A stretch of 64,000 nucleotides of DNA, taken from the NCBI GenBank assembly GCA_964508765.1, contig CAZDVD010000010.1:1-64000 (forward strand), in the 5' to 3' direction. The DNA is from JABMPR01 sp964508765. Its GTDB lineage: Bacteria; Fidelibacterota; UBA8477; JABMPR01. Shown one piece after another: positions 8,332 to 18,485 of the stretch. Position numbers and translations under genes: made by a program. A model generated the notes under the pieces. It did no database searches, was not told the origin of the DNA, and was given only the letters and a program-made list of their open reading frames with translations. How positions within the stretch are numbered: the stretch's first letter is position 1; every line of letters begins with the position of its first letter.

Positions 8332-10308
8332 ATGAGTGCAAAAGCGCATTACCAAACTCCAAAAGAAGATCGAATATCTCTCAAACAAAAAACGGCCTAC
8401 GCTATAGGTATGCTGGTCAACAACCTTCAAGCAGCAGCCATGCCAGCCATGGTTGTCATTCTAAATCTTGGATTGGGAATGGATGTCCTTTGGGTTGGTT
8501 TGATTGGAGCGATCCCCCGTATCTTTGATGCCCTCTCTGACCCCCTGGTGGGATACATCTCAGATAATACCCGAACGCGCTGGGGTCGGCGACGTCCCTT
8601 TATTTTTGTAGGTGCCATTTCAGCTGGAATCATCTTCGCTTTTATGTGGCAATTACCCTCAGGGTATATCGACTTGCTCAAGAAAGCGCCTATAGTGGAA
8701 CATCAGGGTATCCATGCAGAACAGAGCCCCCTTGTTCTCAATAATTCTGGCGGCGTTGAACTGGCCTATGATGCAAGCACTCAGCCCACTGCTCAATTTG
8801 ATTTCTATGGTCCAAAAATGCTGGCCATCGATGCGGACGCAGGCATCTCAACCAATCTGGATGGATTTCCACAAATGGAACTCAATATTGCCAAACCTGA
8901 AGGGTCTGACCTGAGATTGGTTATCTATGAATCCACGAGTTCAAACTCAGAAAATCCCTCAGATGGTGAAACGTTTGCCATCAATCTCAGCGATAAACAA
9001 CTAAAAGAAGAAGGCGGAAACCTTTATAAATTTGATTTGGCTGAATTAATAAACATTCAAACAGATGATGCTGTAAATGGCAACGGTACACTGGATGTTC
9101 AGGGAATCGATAAAATCTCTGTTGAATTCGCCGGATTGACAGGCGCAGGTATTCTCACAGTTCAGTCTATTAAATTCAAGAAGAGTGATAGTTTTTACGT
9201 ATACTGGTTTTGGTTATTCCTGTCCATGTCCATCCTGTTCTTCCTGGCCTACACCGTGTATGCCACGCCATTTGTAGCTTTTGGTTACGAAATGACCGCT
9301 GATTATCATGAACGAACCCGTCTACATGCCTTTGCCAATACTGTTGGCCAACTCGCCTGGTTAGGCGTCCCCTGGTTCTACGCCATCATGTCAAGTACCC
9401 TGTTTAGAGATACCGTACATGGTGCCCGTTCACTGGCGCTGGTTGTGGGTGGTGTGGTCGCCGTATTTGGTATCCTACCAGCGATTTTCCTCAAGGAAAG
9501 ACCCGTCGTGGCACCTGTTGTCAATGCTAGCAAAGGCTTGATGGCCAATATGAAAGAGTTCTTCGCCGGTATCAAAACAACCCTGAGTTGCTCACCCTTC
9601 GTTAAGATCTGTGGAACCACCTTCCTGGTATTCAATGGATTTCAATTGGGTATGTCCTTTTCCATCTATGTCATGATTTACTATCTCTTTGGCGGAAATG
9701 ATGGGGATGCCGGCAAGCTCATGGGCTGGTACGGCATGCTCACTTCTATTTTCACTCTCGCAGTTATCCCACTGACAGGATACATCGCCACCAAGATCGG
9801 CAAGCGGCAGACTTTTATGATCACGATCTCCCTCTCATTATTTGGTTATGCACTCAAGTGGTTTGGGTACAACCCCGACTTTCCTTACATGCTTCTCATC
9901 GCGACCCCCTTTGTTGCCTTTGGGACGGGCTCTCTGTTCACGCTCATGGGATCAATGATTTCTGATGTGTGTGATTACGATGAATTAGAGACCCATCAAC
10001 GCCGAGAAGGTGTCTTTGGTGCTATTTACTGGTGGATGGTGAAGGTTGGAATGGCCCTGGCTGGTATACTGACTGGAGTACTCCTTAAAGTTTCTGGTTT
10101 CGATGTTGCTCTTGGAGCAGCGCAAGCCGACAGTACCCTTTTCTGGATCCGTATCTTCGATGTGGGTGTGCCACTGGTCACGTCAGCAATTGCCCTGTTT
10201 ATCATGATGAGTTATGAAATAACAGAAACCAAAGCTCACGAGATCAGGCTCGAGCTGGAAAATAGACGCGGCAAAGTTGCTAATGCGGAAGAGTCTGAAA
10301 GTGAATAA
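8332..10308 (+). CDS. GPH-type sugar:cation symporter with a ~175-residue extracytoplasmic insertion
   Basis: 658 residues, against about 450-500 for the family. The N-terminus has the GPH/MFS pattern FDALSDPLVGYISDNT then RWGRRRPF between helices 2 and 3. Helix 3 ends near 109 and helix 4 begins near 287. Between them, residues ~111-285 form a hydrophilic, beta-rich domain resembling a small carbohydrate-binding jelly roll. By topology this loop should face the periplasm. The other helices and the motif SDVCDYDELET typical of GPH transporters are intact. The start has AAAAAGGAG before ATG. It lies between GH16 and GH30 genes, so glucose or laminari-oligosaccharides are the probable cargo; the inserted domain may capture substrate. 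Its binding role is inferred. Confidence 0.85.
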   Translation: MSAKAHYQTPKEDRISLKQKTAYAIGMLVNNLQAAAMPAMVVILNLGLGMDVLWVGLIGAIPRIFDALSDPLVGYISDNTRTRWGRRRPFIFVGAISAGIIFAFMWQLPSGYIDLLKKAPIVEHQGIHAEQSPLVLNNSGGVELAYDASTQPTAQFDFYGPKMLAIDADAGISTNLDGFPQMELNIAKPEGSDLRLVIYESTSSNSENPSDGETFAINLSDKQLKEEGGNLYKFDLAELINIQTDDAVNGNGTLDVQGIDKISVEFAGLTGAGILTVQSIKFKKSDSFYVYWFWLFLSMSILFFLAYTVYATPFVAFGYEMTADYHERTRLHAFANTVGQLAWLGVPWFYAIMSSTLFRDTVHGARSLALVVGGVVAVFGILPAIFLKERPVVAPVVNASKGLMANMKEFFAGIKTTLSCSPFVKICGTTFLVFNGFQLGMSFSIYVMIYYLFGGNDGDAGKLMGWYGMLTSIFTLAVIPLTGYIATKIGKRQTFMITISLSLFGYALKWFGYNPDFPYMLLIATPFVAFGTGSLFTLMGSMISDVCDYDELETHQRREGVFGAIYWWMVKVGMALAGILTGVLLKVSGFDVALGAAQADSTLFWIRIFDVGVPLVTSAIALFIMMSYEITETKAHEIRLELENRRGKVANAEESESE

Positions 10309-12001
10309 CAGAGCCTCTCATGTCATTCAATTCATCGCGCTTTCGAGTATTGTGTTATCCAGTTGTGCGCTGAACCCAGATCCACAACCCCAGGAACCTT
10401 CACAAAACAGACTAACCAGTTCAGAGATTGTGCTGACGTCTTCACGAGGAGACCGTCAGACCCAACAAGAGAATGTGGACTTTGCTGCTGGACAGGCCAC
10501 AGGCGTGGTTCTACAAGTCTTCCCGGATCAGGTTAAACAGACTATCGACGGAATTGGTTCGTCCTTCACCGAATCCTCAGCCTATGTTCTTGCTCATTTA
10601 GACTCAGCCAAGCGCAAGGACGTCATGCAGGCCATTTATGGACAGGATGGCGCTAATTTCGCGTTTTCCCGGACCCATATCGGTGCCTGTGACTTCAGTG
10701 TTTATGGCAAATACTCATATGCCGATGTGCCAGGTGATACTGAACTCAGTTCATTTTCCATCGCAGAGGATTCTAATGGATTCGATCCTGCCAAGCATCC
10801 TGGGATCAAAGATGAGGGCTATGATCTTCTCCCCATGATCCAGGAAGCATTAAGTATCAAAGCCAGTCAAAAGGATTCTGAGATGCGGATTATTGCGTCA
10901 GCATGGACTGCCCCCTCCTGGATGAAGGATATCGAGGACTGGTACCAACCTACGACACCGGAAAACAACTGGCAGGGTTCTGGAGGAACATTGAAACCTG
11001 AGTATGTTGGCACCTATGCCAACTATCTGCTTCGTTATCTCGAAGCCTATCAGGCTGCTGGTGTTCCAATTTGGGGATTGACACCTGTCAATGAACCCCA
11101 CGGTAACAATGGTCAGTGGGAAAGCATGAACTTTTCACCTGAAACCCAAAGCGAATTTGTCCAGAAGCATCTTGGACCAGAACTTCGCAACAGTGCCTTC
11201 AAGGATACCAAAGTCCTCATCTTTGATCAAAACCGGGATGGCATGGAACATTGGTCCGATGTCCTCTTCCCTGCTGACAAAGAGAACAAATTTGTCTATG
11301 GGATTGCCGTCCACTGGTATGAGAGCACCTTCAAAGTTTACGAGGATGTCTTTGAGAAAGTCCATGCCAAATACCCTGACTATACCATCGTACACACAGA
11401 AGGTTGTATTGATGATCTTGGCAAGCCAGCCCCAGATGGTTGTACAGACCCAGAAGGTCGTACCGAAAAGAACTGGTTCCAGAATGATGAATTCTGGTGG
11501 ACCCAAAGTGCTTCAGATTGGGGCTATGCTGTCAATTGGGCCGGTGTGAATTCAGATGATCATCCACTCTATAACCCAGTCCATCGCTATGCCAGAAATA
11601 TTATTGTCAGCCTTGACCATTGGGCTACCGGTTGGGTGGATTGGAACATTGTCCTGGATCAACAAGGTGGACCTAACCACGTTGGCAATTTTTGTGGTGC
11701 ACCTATCATGATCGATACTGCAACACAGGACGTCTATTATACGCCTATTTTTTCCGTCCTCTCCCAGTTTAGCCGCAGTATCCGGCCTGGTGACCGAGCA
11801 GTTCAAACCAACAAAATGCTCGGTTCGCTAAACCCTGATGATATCCATCATTGTGCCACGCTTAATGAGGAAGGCATGCTGAGCATTCAAGTATTGAATA
11901 CCTCTGCAGATCCAGTCCAATATCAGCTGCAAATCGGTGGTCAATTTGCTGTCATCGATATACCAGAAAATTCAGTCCAAACAGTAAGAGTGCAACTTTG
12001 A
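10283..12001 (+). CDS. GH30 family beta-glucanase/glucosidase, lipoprotein
   Basis: About 572 residues from the ATG at 10283, which overlaps the end of the symporter gene; a GTG at 10301 with an upstream GGAAG is an alternative start. Lipobox LSSC (Cys28). The GH30 fold is recognisable from DGIGSSFTESSAYVL at the start and WTAPSWMKD; acid/base Glu271 is in TPVNEP and nucleophile Glu373 in VHTEGC. A beta-sandwich follows at the end (IQVLNTSADPVQYQL). In laminarin loci GH30 enzymes commonly remove beta-1,6 branches or act as beta-glucosidases, so it probably debranches laminarin in the periplasm or at the surface. Linkage preference is inference from context. Confidence 0.88.
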   Translation: MRKSLKVNNRASHVIQFIALSSIVLSSCALNPDPQPQEPSQNRLTSSEIVLTSSRGDRQTQQENVDFAAGQATGVVLQVFPDQVKQTIDGIGSSFTESSAYVLAHLDSAKRKDVMQAIYGQDGANFAFSRTHIGACDFSVYGKYSYADVPGDTELSSFSIAEDSNGFDPAKHPGIKDEGYDLLPMIQEALSIKASQKDSEMRIIASAWTAPSWMKDIEDWYQPTTPENNWQGSGGTLKPEYVGTYANYLLRYLEAYQAAGVPIWGLTPVNEPHGNNGQWESMNFSPETQSEFVQKHLGPELRNSAFKDTKVLIFDQNRDGMEHWSDVLFPADKENKFVYGIAVHWYESTFKVYEDVFEKVHAKYPDYTIVHTEGCIDDLGKPAPDGCTDPEGRTEKNWFQNDEFWWTQSASDWGYAVNWAGVNSDDHPLYNPVHRYARNIIVSLDHWATGWVDWNIVLDQQGGPNHVGNFCGAPIMIDTATQDVYYTPIFSVLSQFSRSIRPGDRAVQTNKMLGSLNPDDIHHCATLNEEGMLSIQVLNTSADPVQYQLQIGGQFAVIDIPENSVQTVRVQL

Positions 12002-12067
12002 TCCAGTGTTCCATTTCAGGGGAAGTGGATCACAATTATTTTTCGAAAATAATGAAAGGTTTATAAC

Positions 12068-15000
12068 TTGAATTCTACACCCAAATCACAGTTCCATCTA
12101 AATAAAGATGGTGAGTTTGTTATAGACAACTACAACGCCACAAAGCCATTTTCCAGCTTTTTCCCCGGCATTGCTGGCAAGATGGGCATACCTATGTGGG
12201 TATTCTATGTAAATAGAGGCCAATGTATTTGCAGCATGGGAATCCAGGATAAAGAACACCCCATTATGGAGTTTCTCCCGGCAAATTGGGCCTATCAATT
12301 AGTATCCAGCCAAGGATTCAGGACGTTTATTAAATTCCCTGAAGGCTCAGGAATCAACTTCTACGAGCCCTTCCAGAATCATTATCGCGATAGAAATATT
12401 GTTCGGACCCAGAGCATGCGCATCTCCCCTTCCCACCTGATTCTGGTGGAAGAAAATGAGACGCTTGGGCTCAGATTCACTGTAGAGTATTATTCTGTTC
12501 CTGAAGACAGCTATGCTGGTTTGATTCGCAAACTTCACATCACAAATCTCAACAACATTGATATTTCCTTTGAAGGACTCGATGGATTACCCCTCATCAT
12601 TCCTTATGGAATTAGCAATGCAGGTTTAAAAAATATGCGGCGTCTCATGGAAGCCTTTGTTGAAGTGAAGAACTTAGAGGAAAAAGCACCCCTTTTTAAA
12701 GCGAAAGTGAAGCCGACTGATAGTCCGAATGTGGAGATCCTTGAGCAGGGTAATTTCTATCTAGGTTTTGAAGATGGAGTAAGTGGAGCAAATCTTTTAA
12801 ATCCTATTGTAGATCCCGAGCTCATCTTCGGGACACAAAATGATTATAGCTTTCCGGAGAAGTTCCTGGATCAGTCAATTCATGATATTCTGGATCATCG
12901 GGCCACTGAGAATCGCCTTCCATCAGCCATGAGTTTATTCAATAAACAATTGGGGGCAGGTAAGACCTATACGGTAACCTCCATCATCGGTCACGCTGAT
13001 TCCCGCGAGGAATTGAATAGCCTCATACCATCCATCACAAAATTAGATTATATCAACTCCAAAGCCCAATCCAGCATCAATATTATTGATGACCTCACAC
13101 AGAAAAACCTGGTTATCAGTAACAATCCCACTCTGGATATGTATATCAGGCAAAATTTCCTGGATAACGTACTTCGCGGCGGATTTCCGCATACCCTGGA
13201 GGGTGAAAATTCAAAATCAGTTTTACACCTCTACTCCAGAAAACATGGTGATCTAGAGCGCGACTATAATGATTATCGCCTCACACCTTCATTCTATTCC
13301 CAGGGCAATGGAAATTTCAGAGATATTAATCAAAATCGACGCTCAGATCTTTTCTTTAACCCCGATGTTAAATCCGGTAATCTCGAACACTTCGTAAATC
13401 TGATTCAACTGGATGGCTTTAATCCTCTCGTCATCAAGGAGATTAAATATACCCTTGAAGACGAAGCCTGTGGAAAAGATGCGTTAGAAAACCATCTTCC
13501 CAAATCTACCGCCGGGCAAGTTTTGGCATTTCTGGAAAATGAAGTTACTCCTGGAGATTTATTGTCCTATCTCGGCACATTAGGAGTAGAATTTTCAGGG
13601 AATGCAGATGGACTGCTGGGCGATCTACTGGCTTGCTGCAAAAAGATCCATGACACTGATTTTGCTGAGGGTTATTGGTCAGATCACTGGACTTATAACA
13701 TGGATTTGCTTGAGAATTACCTGAGCATTTATCCTGAAAACCTCAAATATATCCTTTGGGATTACCAAAAGTTTACGTTTCATGATACCGCCTACAGGGT
13801 CCTCCCCCGAGATGACAAGTATGTTATCTGGGATGATAAAAAGATGCAATTGAATGCGCTTGAATTTGTAAAAGAGAAAGCATCTCTCATTGCCACTCGG
13901 GAACACGACCATGATTTGGTTCGCACCCGATACGGCAAAGGTGAAGTAGTTGAAACCTCACTATTCATCAAGTTGATTTCAACAATCACAAACAAAATTG
14001 CCTCCCTTGATCCCTCTGGAATCGGTGTTGAGATGGAGTCAGACAAACCAAACTGGTATGATGCGCTCAATGGAATACCCGGGCTAATGGGTTCCAGTCT
14101 TAGCGAAGCACTTGAGATTAAAAGACATGCCGTTTTTATGCTGGATTTCCTACAAAAATCAGATTCCCTCGATTATGAGCTCGCTGTATTTGAAGAGCTG
14201 AATTCCTTCATGGAAACAGTATATGCCCTATTGACCAGTGGTGTGGATCCCTTTGCTTATTGGGATGCTGCAACTTCGGCGAAAGAATCCTATCGTGAAA
14301 AGACAGTATTTGGTATCAGTGGAGAAACCAGACAGGTAAAACTTACCTGGATCACGGAATTTCTCGCCGCTGGTGTAGCCAAAATTGATGATGGTGTAGC
14401 CAGAGCCTGGAATAGTGACGAGACGATTCCCCATACCTACTTCACACACAGACCCACAGAATTCGAACTGATTGACCTCGTAGCTGAAGATGGCCGTAAA
14501 ACCGTAAAAACCAATTCTAAGGGATTATCTTGTTTCCGAGTGAAAGCTTTTGAATGTGTAACGCTTCCTCTCTTCCTTGAAGGACCCGTTCACTTCCTAC
14601 GTTGCCTGCCGAAACATAATATCGCTGACAAGGTGACACAGCATATACGCAAAAGTGGTCTCTATGATCAGAAGCTCGAGATGTATAAAATCAATGAATC
14701 CTTGACGGATCAGCCTATGGAAATTGGCCGTGCTCGTACCTTTTCACCAGGGTGGTTTGAGAACGAATCAATCTGGTTGCATATGGAATACAAGTATATG
14801 CTCGAGATGCTTCGGAATGGTCTTTATGAGACTTTCTATGAAGATTTTCGTAAGGTCTTTATCCCCTATCTCAACCCTGAAGTTTATGGCAGAAGCATCC
14901 TGGAAAACTCATCCTTTCTGGTAAGTAGTGCCAATCCTAATCCTGGTCTACATGGCGGTGGCTTTGTGGCACGCTTGAGTGGTGCTACAGCAGAATTCAT

Positions 15001-15388
15001 CCACATTCTCATAGAAATGACAGTGGGATCCAGCCCCTTCTTTGTGACCGATGAGGGTGAGTTAAATTTTGGAGTCAAACCTGTCCTTCCAGGTTGGCTA
15101 TTCACCGATAAAGAACAAAGCATAAATCTAACCAACCAGGGTAGGACCCAATCGCTGGCTATCCCTGCGAACAGTTTCAGCTTTATGTTTCTCGGTGATA
15201 TCTTGATTAGTCTCATCAACCCAAATAGAAAGAATACGTATGGGTCTGATCGCGTTTCTCCTGCGGAATGGACGCTCTATGATGACGCTGGCAATGTTCA
15301 ACATATTAGCGGTTCCAGTCTTGATAGTGATACGGCCTTAAAAATTCGATCTAAGAAGATAAGACGTATCGAAATTGCACTTACATAA
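12068..15388 (+). CDS. GH149 beta-1,3-oligoglucan phosphorylase, cytoplasmic
   Basis: 1106 residues without signal peptide. The start is TTG at 12068, eight bases after GAAAGG; the next in-frame ATG would delete conserved N-terminal sequence. Size and sequence match GH149, a family of about 1100-residue beta-1,3-glucan phosphorylases: an N-terminal beta-sandwich, then an alpha/alpha-barrel containing EGYWSDHWTYNMDL (Asp539 is a candidate catalytic acid), then a C-terminal beta-sandwich. It would split imported laminari-oligosaccharides with phosphate to glucose-1-phosphate, saving ATP. The adjoining GH3 gene would finish the short products. GH94 or GH161 are the alternatives; length and locus favour GH149. 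Confidence 0.8.
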   Translation: MNSTPKSQFHLNKDGEFVIDNYNATKPFSSFFPGIAGKMGIPMWVFYVNRGQCICSMGIQDKEHPIMEFLPANWAYQLVSSQGFRTFIKFPEGSGINFYEPFQNHYRDRNIVRTQSMRISPSHLILVEENETLGLRFTVEYYSVPEDSYAGLIRKLHITNLNNIDISFEGLDGLPLIIPYGISNAGLKNMRRLMEAFVEVKNLEEKAPLFKAKVKPTDSPNVEILEQGNFYLGFEDGVSGANLLNPIVDPELIFGTQNDYSFPEKFLDQSIHDILDHRATENRLPSAMSLFNKQLGAGKTYTVTSIIGHADSREELNSLIPSITKLDYINSKAQSSINIIDDLTQKNLVISNNPTLDMYIRQNFLDNVLRGGFPHTLEGENSKSVLHLYSRKHGDLERDYNDYRLTPSFYSQGNGNFRDINQNRRSDLFFNPDVKSGNLEHFVNLIQLDGFNPLVIKEIKYTLEDEACGKDALENHLPKSTAGQVLAFLENEVTPGDLLSYLGTLGVEFSGNADGLLGDLLACCKKIHDTDFAEGYWSDHWTYNMDLLENYLSIYPENLKYILWDYQKFTFHDTAYRVLPRDDKYVIWDDKKMQLNALEFVKEKASLIATREHDHDLVRTRYGKGEVVETSLFIKLISTITNKIASLDPSGIGVEMESDKPNWYDALNGIPGLMGSSLSEALEIKRHAVFMLDFLQKSDSLDYELAVFEELNSFMETVYALLTSGVDPFAYWDAATSAKESYREKTVFGISGETRQVKLTWITEFLAAGVAKIDDGVARAWNSDETIPHTYFTHRPTEFELIDLVAEDGRKTVKTNSKGLSCFRVKAFECVTLPLFLEGPVHFLRCLPKHNIADKVTQHIRKSGLYDQKLEMYKINESLTDQPMEIGRARTFSPGWFENESIWLHMEYKYMLEMLRNGLYETFYEDFRKVFIPYLNPEVYGRSILENSSFLVSSANPNPGLHGGGFVARLSGATAEFIHILIEMTVGSSPFFVTDEGELNFGVKPVLPGWLFTDKEQSINLTNQGRTQSLAIPANSFSFMFLGDILISLINPNRKNTYGSDRVSPAEWTLYDDAGNVQHISGSSLDSDTALKIRSKKIRRIEIALT

Positions 15389-15424
15389 TTCAATAAATAC
15401 AAACCTTCTTATGGGGAGTTCGTC

Positions 15425-17257
15425 ATGAGCAAATATGAGCATCAAATCTCAGAATTAATGTCCAAAATGAACCTGGATCAGATGGTTGGACAACTCGTTC
15501 AACCTGAACGTCAATTTGTGACACCTGAGCAGGTCAAAAAATATCATATCGGTTCAGTTCTTAGTGGAGGTGGTTCCGTTCCAGGAGACAATAAGCCTGA
15601 GGATTGGATTGCCATGAACGATGAATATTGGGCAGCCTCCATGGAAGCAGACGATGAACATCTCGCTATTCCCATTGTGTATGGAGTAGATGCCATTCAC
15701 GGTAACTCAAATGTGACGGGAGCAGTGGTATTCCCCCATAATATTGGTCTTGGTGCAGCTAAAGATCCTGATTTACTGGAGCGTATCGCGAAAGCAACAG
15801 CCCGGGAAATTGCAGTCACTGGTGTGGAGTGGACATTTGCACCAACCCTGGCCGTGGCAAGAAATAGCCATTGGGGTCGTACCTATGAAAGCTACAGCGA
15901 AGACCCAGCAATCGTCTCTGAATATGCACCTCGTTTTGTTACCGGACTTCAGGGAGATCTCGGTGAAGAAAGCGTTATCGCCTGTGTAAAACACTTTGTT
16001 GGAGATGGTGCTACAGTTCATGGAATCGACCAGGGTGATGCTCAGATAGATGAAGAGGAATTGCGACGTCTGCATATCCCTCCCTATCAGGCAGCCATTG
16101 GTGCAGGTGTACTTACTGTCATGGCATCCTTAAATAGCTGGAATGGGCTTAAGTGTCATGAACACCGCTACCTCCTCACAGACCTTCTGAAAGATGAATT
16201 AGGTTTTAAAGGTTTTATCGTCTCGGATTGGGATGGTATTGATTGTCTGGCAGAAGATTTTGGCAAAGCAGTAGAACTTGGATTGAATTCTGGTATGGAC
16301 ATGTTCATGGTCACTGAAAAGTGGGAAGAATTTATCCAGCATACCAAAGCGCTTGTTCTTGGCGGCAGAGTTCCCAGGAAACGTCTGGAGGATGCCGTCA
16401 GAAGGATACTCCGAGTTAAATTCGAATTTGGTCTATTTGACAAACCAAGACCAGCAGATCGCAAGCTCTCAAAACAGACTGAAATTTTTGGTTCCAAAGA
16501 ACATCGTGAAGTAGCCCGTGAGGCCGTACGCAAATCTCTGGTTATGTTGAAGAATGATGATGCACTCCTTCCTCTTGGAAAAGATGCCCGGATTCTGGTA
16601 GCAGGTAAAAATGCCAATAATCGCGGCCATCAATGTGGTGGATTTACGGTTAACTGGCAGGGAGCTACCTCAAATGAAGAGATTCCTGGCGGACAATCCA
16701 TCTGGGAAGGTATTCAGGCAGTGGCTCCAGGAGCTGTTTTGAGTGAAGACCTTGCTGGCAATGAAGCCAATCCAGATGACTACGATGTGGCCATGGTGGT
16801 CATTGGAGAAACACCGTATGCTGAGATGATGGGTGATATTCGAGTCCCAGGTTTGTTGCAGGAATATTCGACCTTCCCCAATAGTACACCCATTCCCATT
16901 GACGATACTGAAGTGGCAGAAGTCTATGCTAGCAATCTATATCTACACGAAATGCATCCTGAGGATATTGCAACTATCGAAAATATTACCTCGCGCGGCA
17001 TTCCCGTCGTGACAGTGATGGTATGCGGTCGTCCTCTGGTTGTTGAAAAGGAGTTAGAGGCCTCCTCAGCCTTTGTGGTGGCCTGGTTGCCTGGATCTGA
17101 AGGACAGGGTGTCGCTGATGTTCTATTTGGAGATTTTGACATCCAGGGGAAACTGAGCTTTTCCTGGCCAAAATATGACAATGAAAATTGGAACGTGGGT
17201 GATGAAGGTTATGACCCGCGCTTCCCCTATGGCTTTGGACTCGGATACGATAAGTAA
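15425..17257 (+). CDS. GH3 beta-glucosidase, apparently cytoplasmic
   Basis: 610 residues, with ATG preceded by ATGGGGAGTTCGTC. Complete GH3 two-domain layout: the barrel includes YGVDAIHG, ACVKHFVGDG and the nucleophile Asp268 in IVSDWDG; the alpha/beta sandwich includes VVIGETPYAEMMGD, which should carry the acid/base Glu; the end is FPYGFGLGY. This resembles the ExoI-like beta-glucan exohydrolases. Unusually for that group there is no signal peptide (MSKYEHQISELMSKM), so it should act on imported disaccharides or the remainders left by the phosphorylase. Beta-1,3 preference is inferred from the locus. Confidence 0.92.
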   Translation: MSKYEHQISELMSKMNLDQMVGQLVQPERQFVTPEQVKKYHIGSVLSGGGSVPGDNKPEDWIAMNDEYWAASMEADDEHLAIPIVYGVDAIHGNSNVTGAVVFPHNIGLGAAKDPDLLERIAKATAREIAVTGVEWTFAPTLAVARNSHWGRTYESYSEDPAIVSEYAPRFVTGLQGDLGEESVIACVKHFVGDGATVHGIDQGDAQIDEEELRRLHIPPYQAAIGAGVLTVMASLNSWNGLKCHEHRYLLTDLLKDELGFKGFIVSDWDGIDCLAEDFGKAVELGLNSGMDMFMVTEKWEEFIQHTKALVLGGRVPRKRLEDAVRRILRVKFEFGLFDKPRPADRKLSKQTEIFGSKEHREVAREAVRKSLVMLKNDDALLPLGKDARILVAGKNANNRGHQCGGFTVNWQGATSNEEIPGGQSIWEGIQAVAPGAVLSEDLAGNEANPDDYDVAMVVIGETPYAEMMGDIRVPGLLQEYSTFPNSTPIPIDDTEVAEVYASNLYLHEMHPEDIATIENITSRGIPVVTVMVCGRPLVVEKELEASSAFVVAWLPGSEGQGVADVLFGDFDIQGKLSFSWPKYDNENWNVGDEGYDPRFPYGFGLGYDK

Positions 17258-17276
17258 TCGAAGAGGATTGAGACTC

Positions 17277-18386
17277 ATGAAATCTAGATCAATCATACTG
17301 CTGCTATCTCTCTTTGCCCTGCTCGTGGCTTGTCATCATATCTCGGTAGTTCCAGAGCCGATTGCTGAAACAGCTACACTTACTACCATTCAACCAGCTG
17401 CTGATTCGGCTGTATACTTAAAAGAGGTCCCTTTTGTTAAGCGCTCTTTCTCACCCTATATCGGTGAAAAATGGATTGGCAATGCCATTTCATATGGGTG
17501 TTATCGTGAAGGACAAGCTCCAGGTGTGCAAGGAGCCAGCGAAGCCGAGATACTGGAAGATCTCAATATCCTCAAAGAACACTGGAATCTCATTCGTATC
17601 TATGGCTCTGACGATGATGCAGAACGTATCCTCAAGGTCATTCATGAGAACAAACTGCCTTTCAAAATGATGCTTGGTATCTGGCTCGAGAATGAAACCA
17701 AACATCCCGAACGTAAAGTTCTCAACGAAGAACAAGTGAAGAAAGCCATTGAACTGGCCAATCGTCATAGGGATATCGTTGCAGCAGTTAATGTAGGTAA
17801 TGAATCTCAGGTATTCTGGTCATGGCACCGCATGGAAGTCGCTTCACTGATCAAATACATCCGTACGGTAAGAGCAAATATTGTACAACCTGTGACAACA
17901 GCAGACGACTACAATTTCTGGAACAAGCCGGAGAGTCAAGAGGTTGCAGATAAGCTTGATTTTATTGCCCTGCATGCCTACCCCCTGTGGAATGGCCTTC
18001 AACTTGAAAATGCCATGCATTGGGCCGACAGTGTGTATCAGGATATTCAAATCAAACATCCTGAAATGACCGTTGTCCTGAGCGAGATCGGCTGGGCTAC
18101 CATTTATAATCCAGAAAAAACAGGGCCAGGTGAACAAGGCGCCCTGATCAAGGCTGAAGTCAGCCTGCAAGCTCAGGAGAAATTTTTGATTGAGCTGAAC
18201 GCATGGATCAATGAAAATCAGGTCTCAACCTTCATGTTTGAGGCCTTCGACGAACCCTGGAAGGGTGGTGGGGATCAATCCGGTCCCGACGAAGTCGAAA
18301 AACACTGGGGTGTCTATAATAGTGATCGAACTCCCAAAGAATCACTCGTTAATTATCAAATCGAGGTAAATAAAAACCCTGAATAA
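17277..18386 (+). CDS. GH17 family beta-1,3-glucanase, lipoprotein
   Basis: 369 residues from the ATG at 17277, just after the GH3 stop, with AGAGG upstream. A longer frame from 17175 would overlap the GH3 gene and put 34 residues before an obvious lipoprotein signal, so I reject it. Lipobox LVAC (Cys19). GH17 features: an early YGCYREGQ region, acid/base Glu176 in VNVGNES, nucleophile Glu270 in VLSEIGW, and FEAFDEPWK near the end. Bacterial GH17 enzymes in laminarin loci attack the linear beta-1,3 chain after GH30 debranching, so GH16, GH17 and GH30 lipoproteins form a complementary set here. Confidence 0.9.
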   Translation: MKSRSIILLLSLFALLVACHHISVVPEPIAETATLTTIQPAADSAVYLKEVPFVKRSFSPYIGEKWIGNAISYGCYREGQAPGVQGASEAEILEDLNILKEHWNLIRIYGSDDDAERILKVIHENKLPFKMMLGIWLENETKHPERKVLNEEQVKKAIELANRHRDIVAAVNVGNESQVFWSWHRMEVASLIKYIRTVRANIVQPVTTADDYNFWNKPESQEVADKLDFIALHAYPLWNGLQLENAMHWADSVYQDIQIKHPEMTVVLSEIGWATIYNPEKTGPGEQGALIKAEVSLQAQEKFLIELNAWINENQVSTFMFEAFDEPWKGGGDQSGPDEVEKHWGVYNSDRTPKESLVNYQIEVNKNPE

Positions 18387-18394
18387 CTAGTAGA

Positions 18395-18415
18395 AGTGAT
18401 TGATTAATAATCACT
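18395..18415 (+). repeat. Small inverted repeat between GH17 and the next gene
   Basis: AGTGATT and AATCACT are separated by seven bases, in the 99-base gap before the secreted binding protein. No T run follows, so it is at best a weak attenuator or mRNA end structure. Confidence 0.3.
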
Positions 18416-18485
18416 CAGGAAGGAGTTGAAAAAACAGGTTTTTTCTAGGTGAACTGTATCATAAATCAACTGAAATGGAGAAAAT

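Noticed and set aside
17175..17276. Longer N-terminus of the GH17 gene
   Set aside because: It would lie inside the GH3 coding sequence and put 34 unrelated residues before the lipoprotein signal.
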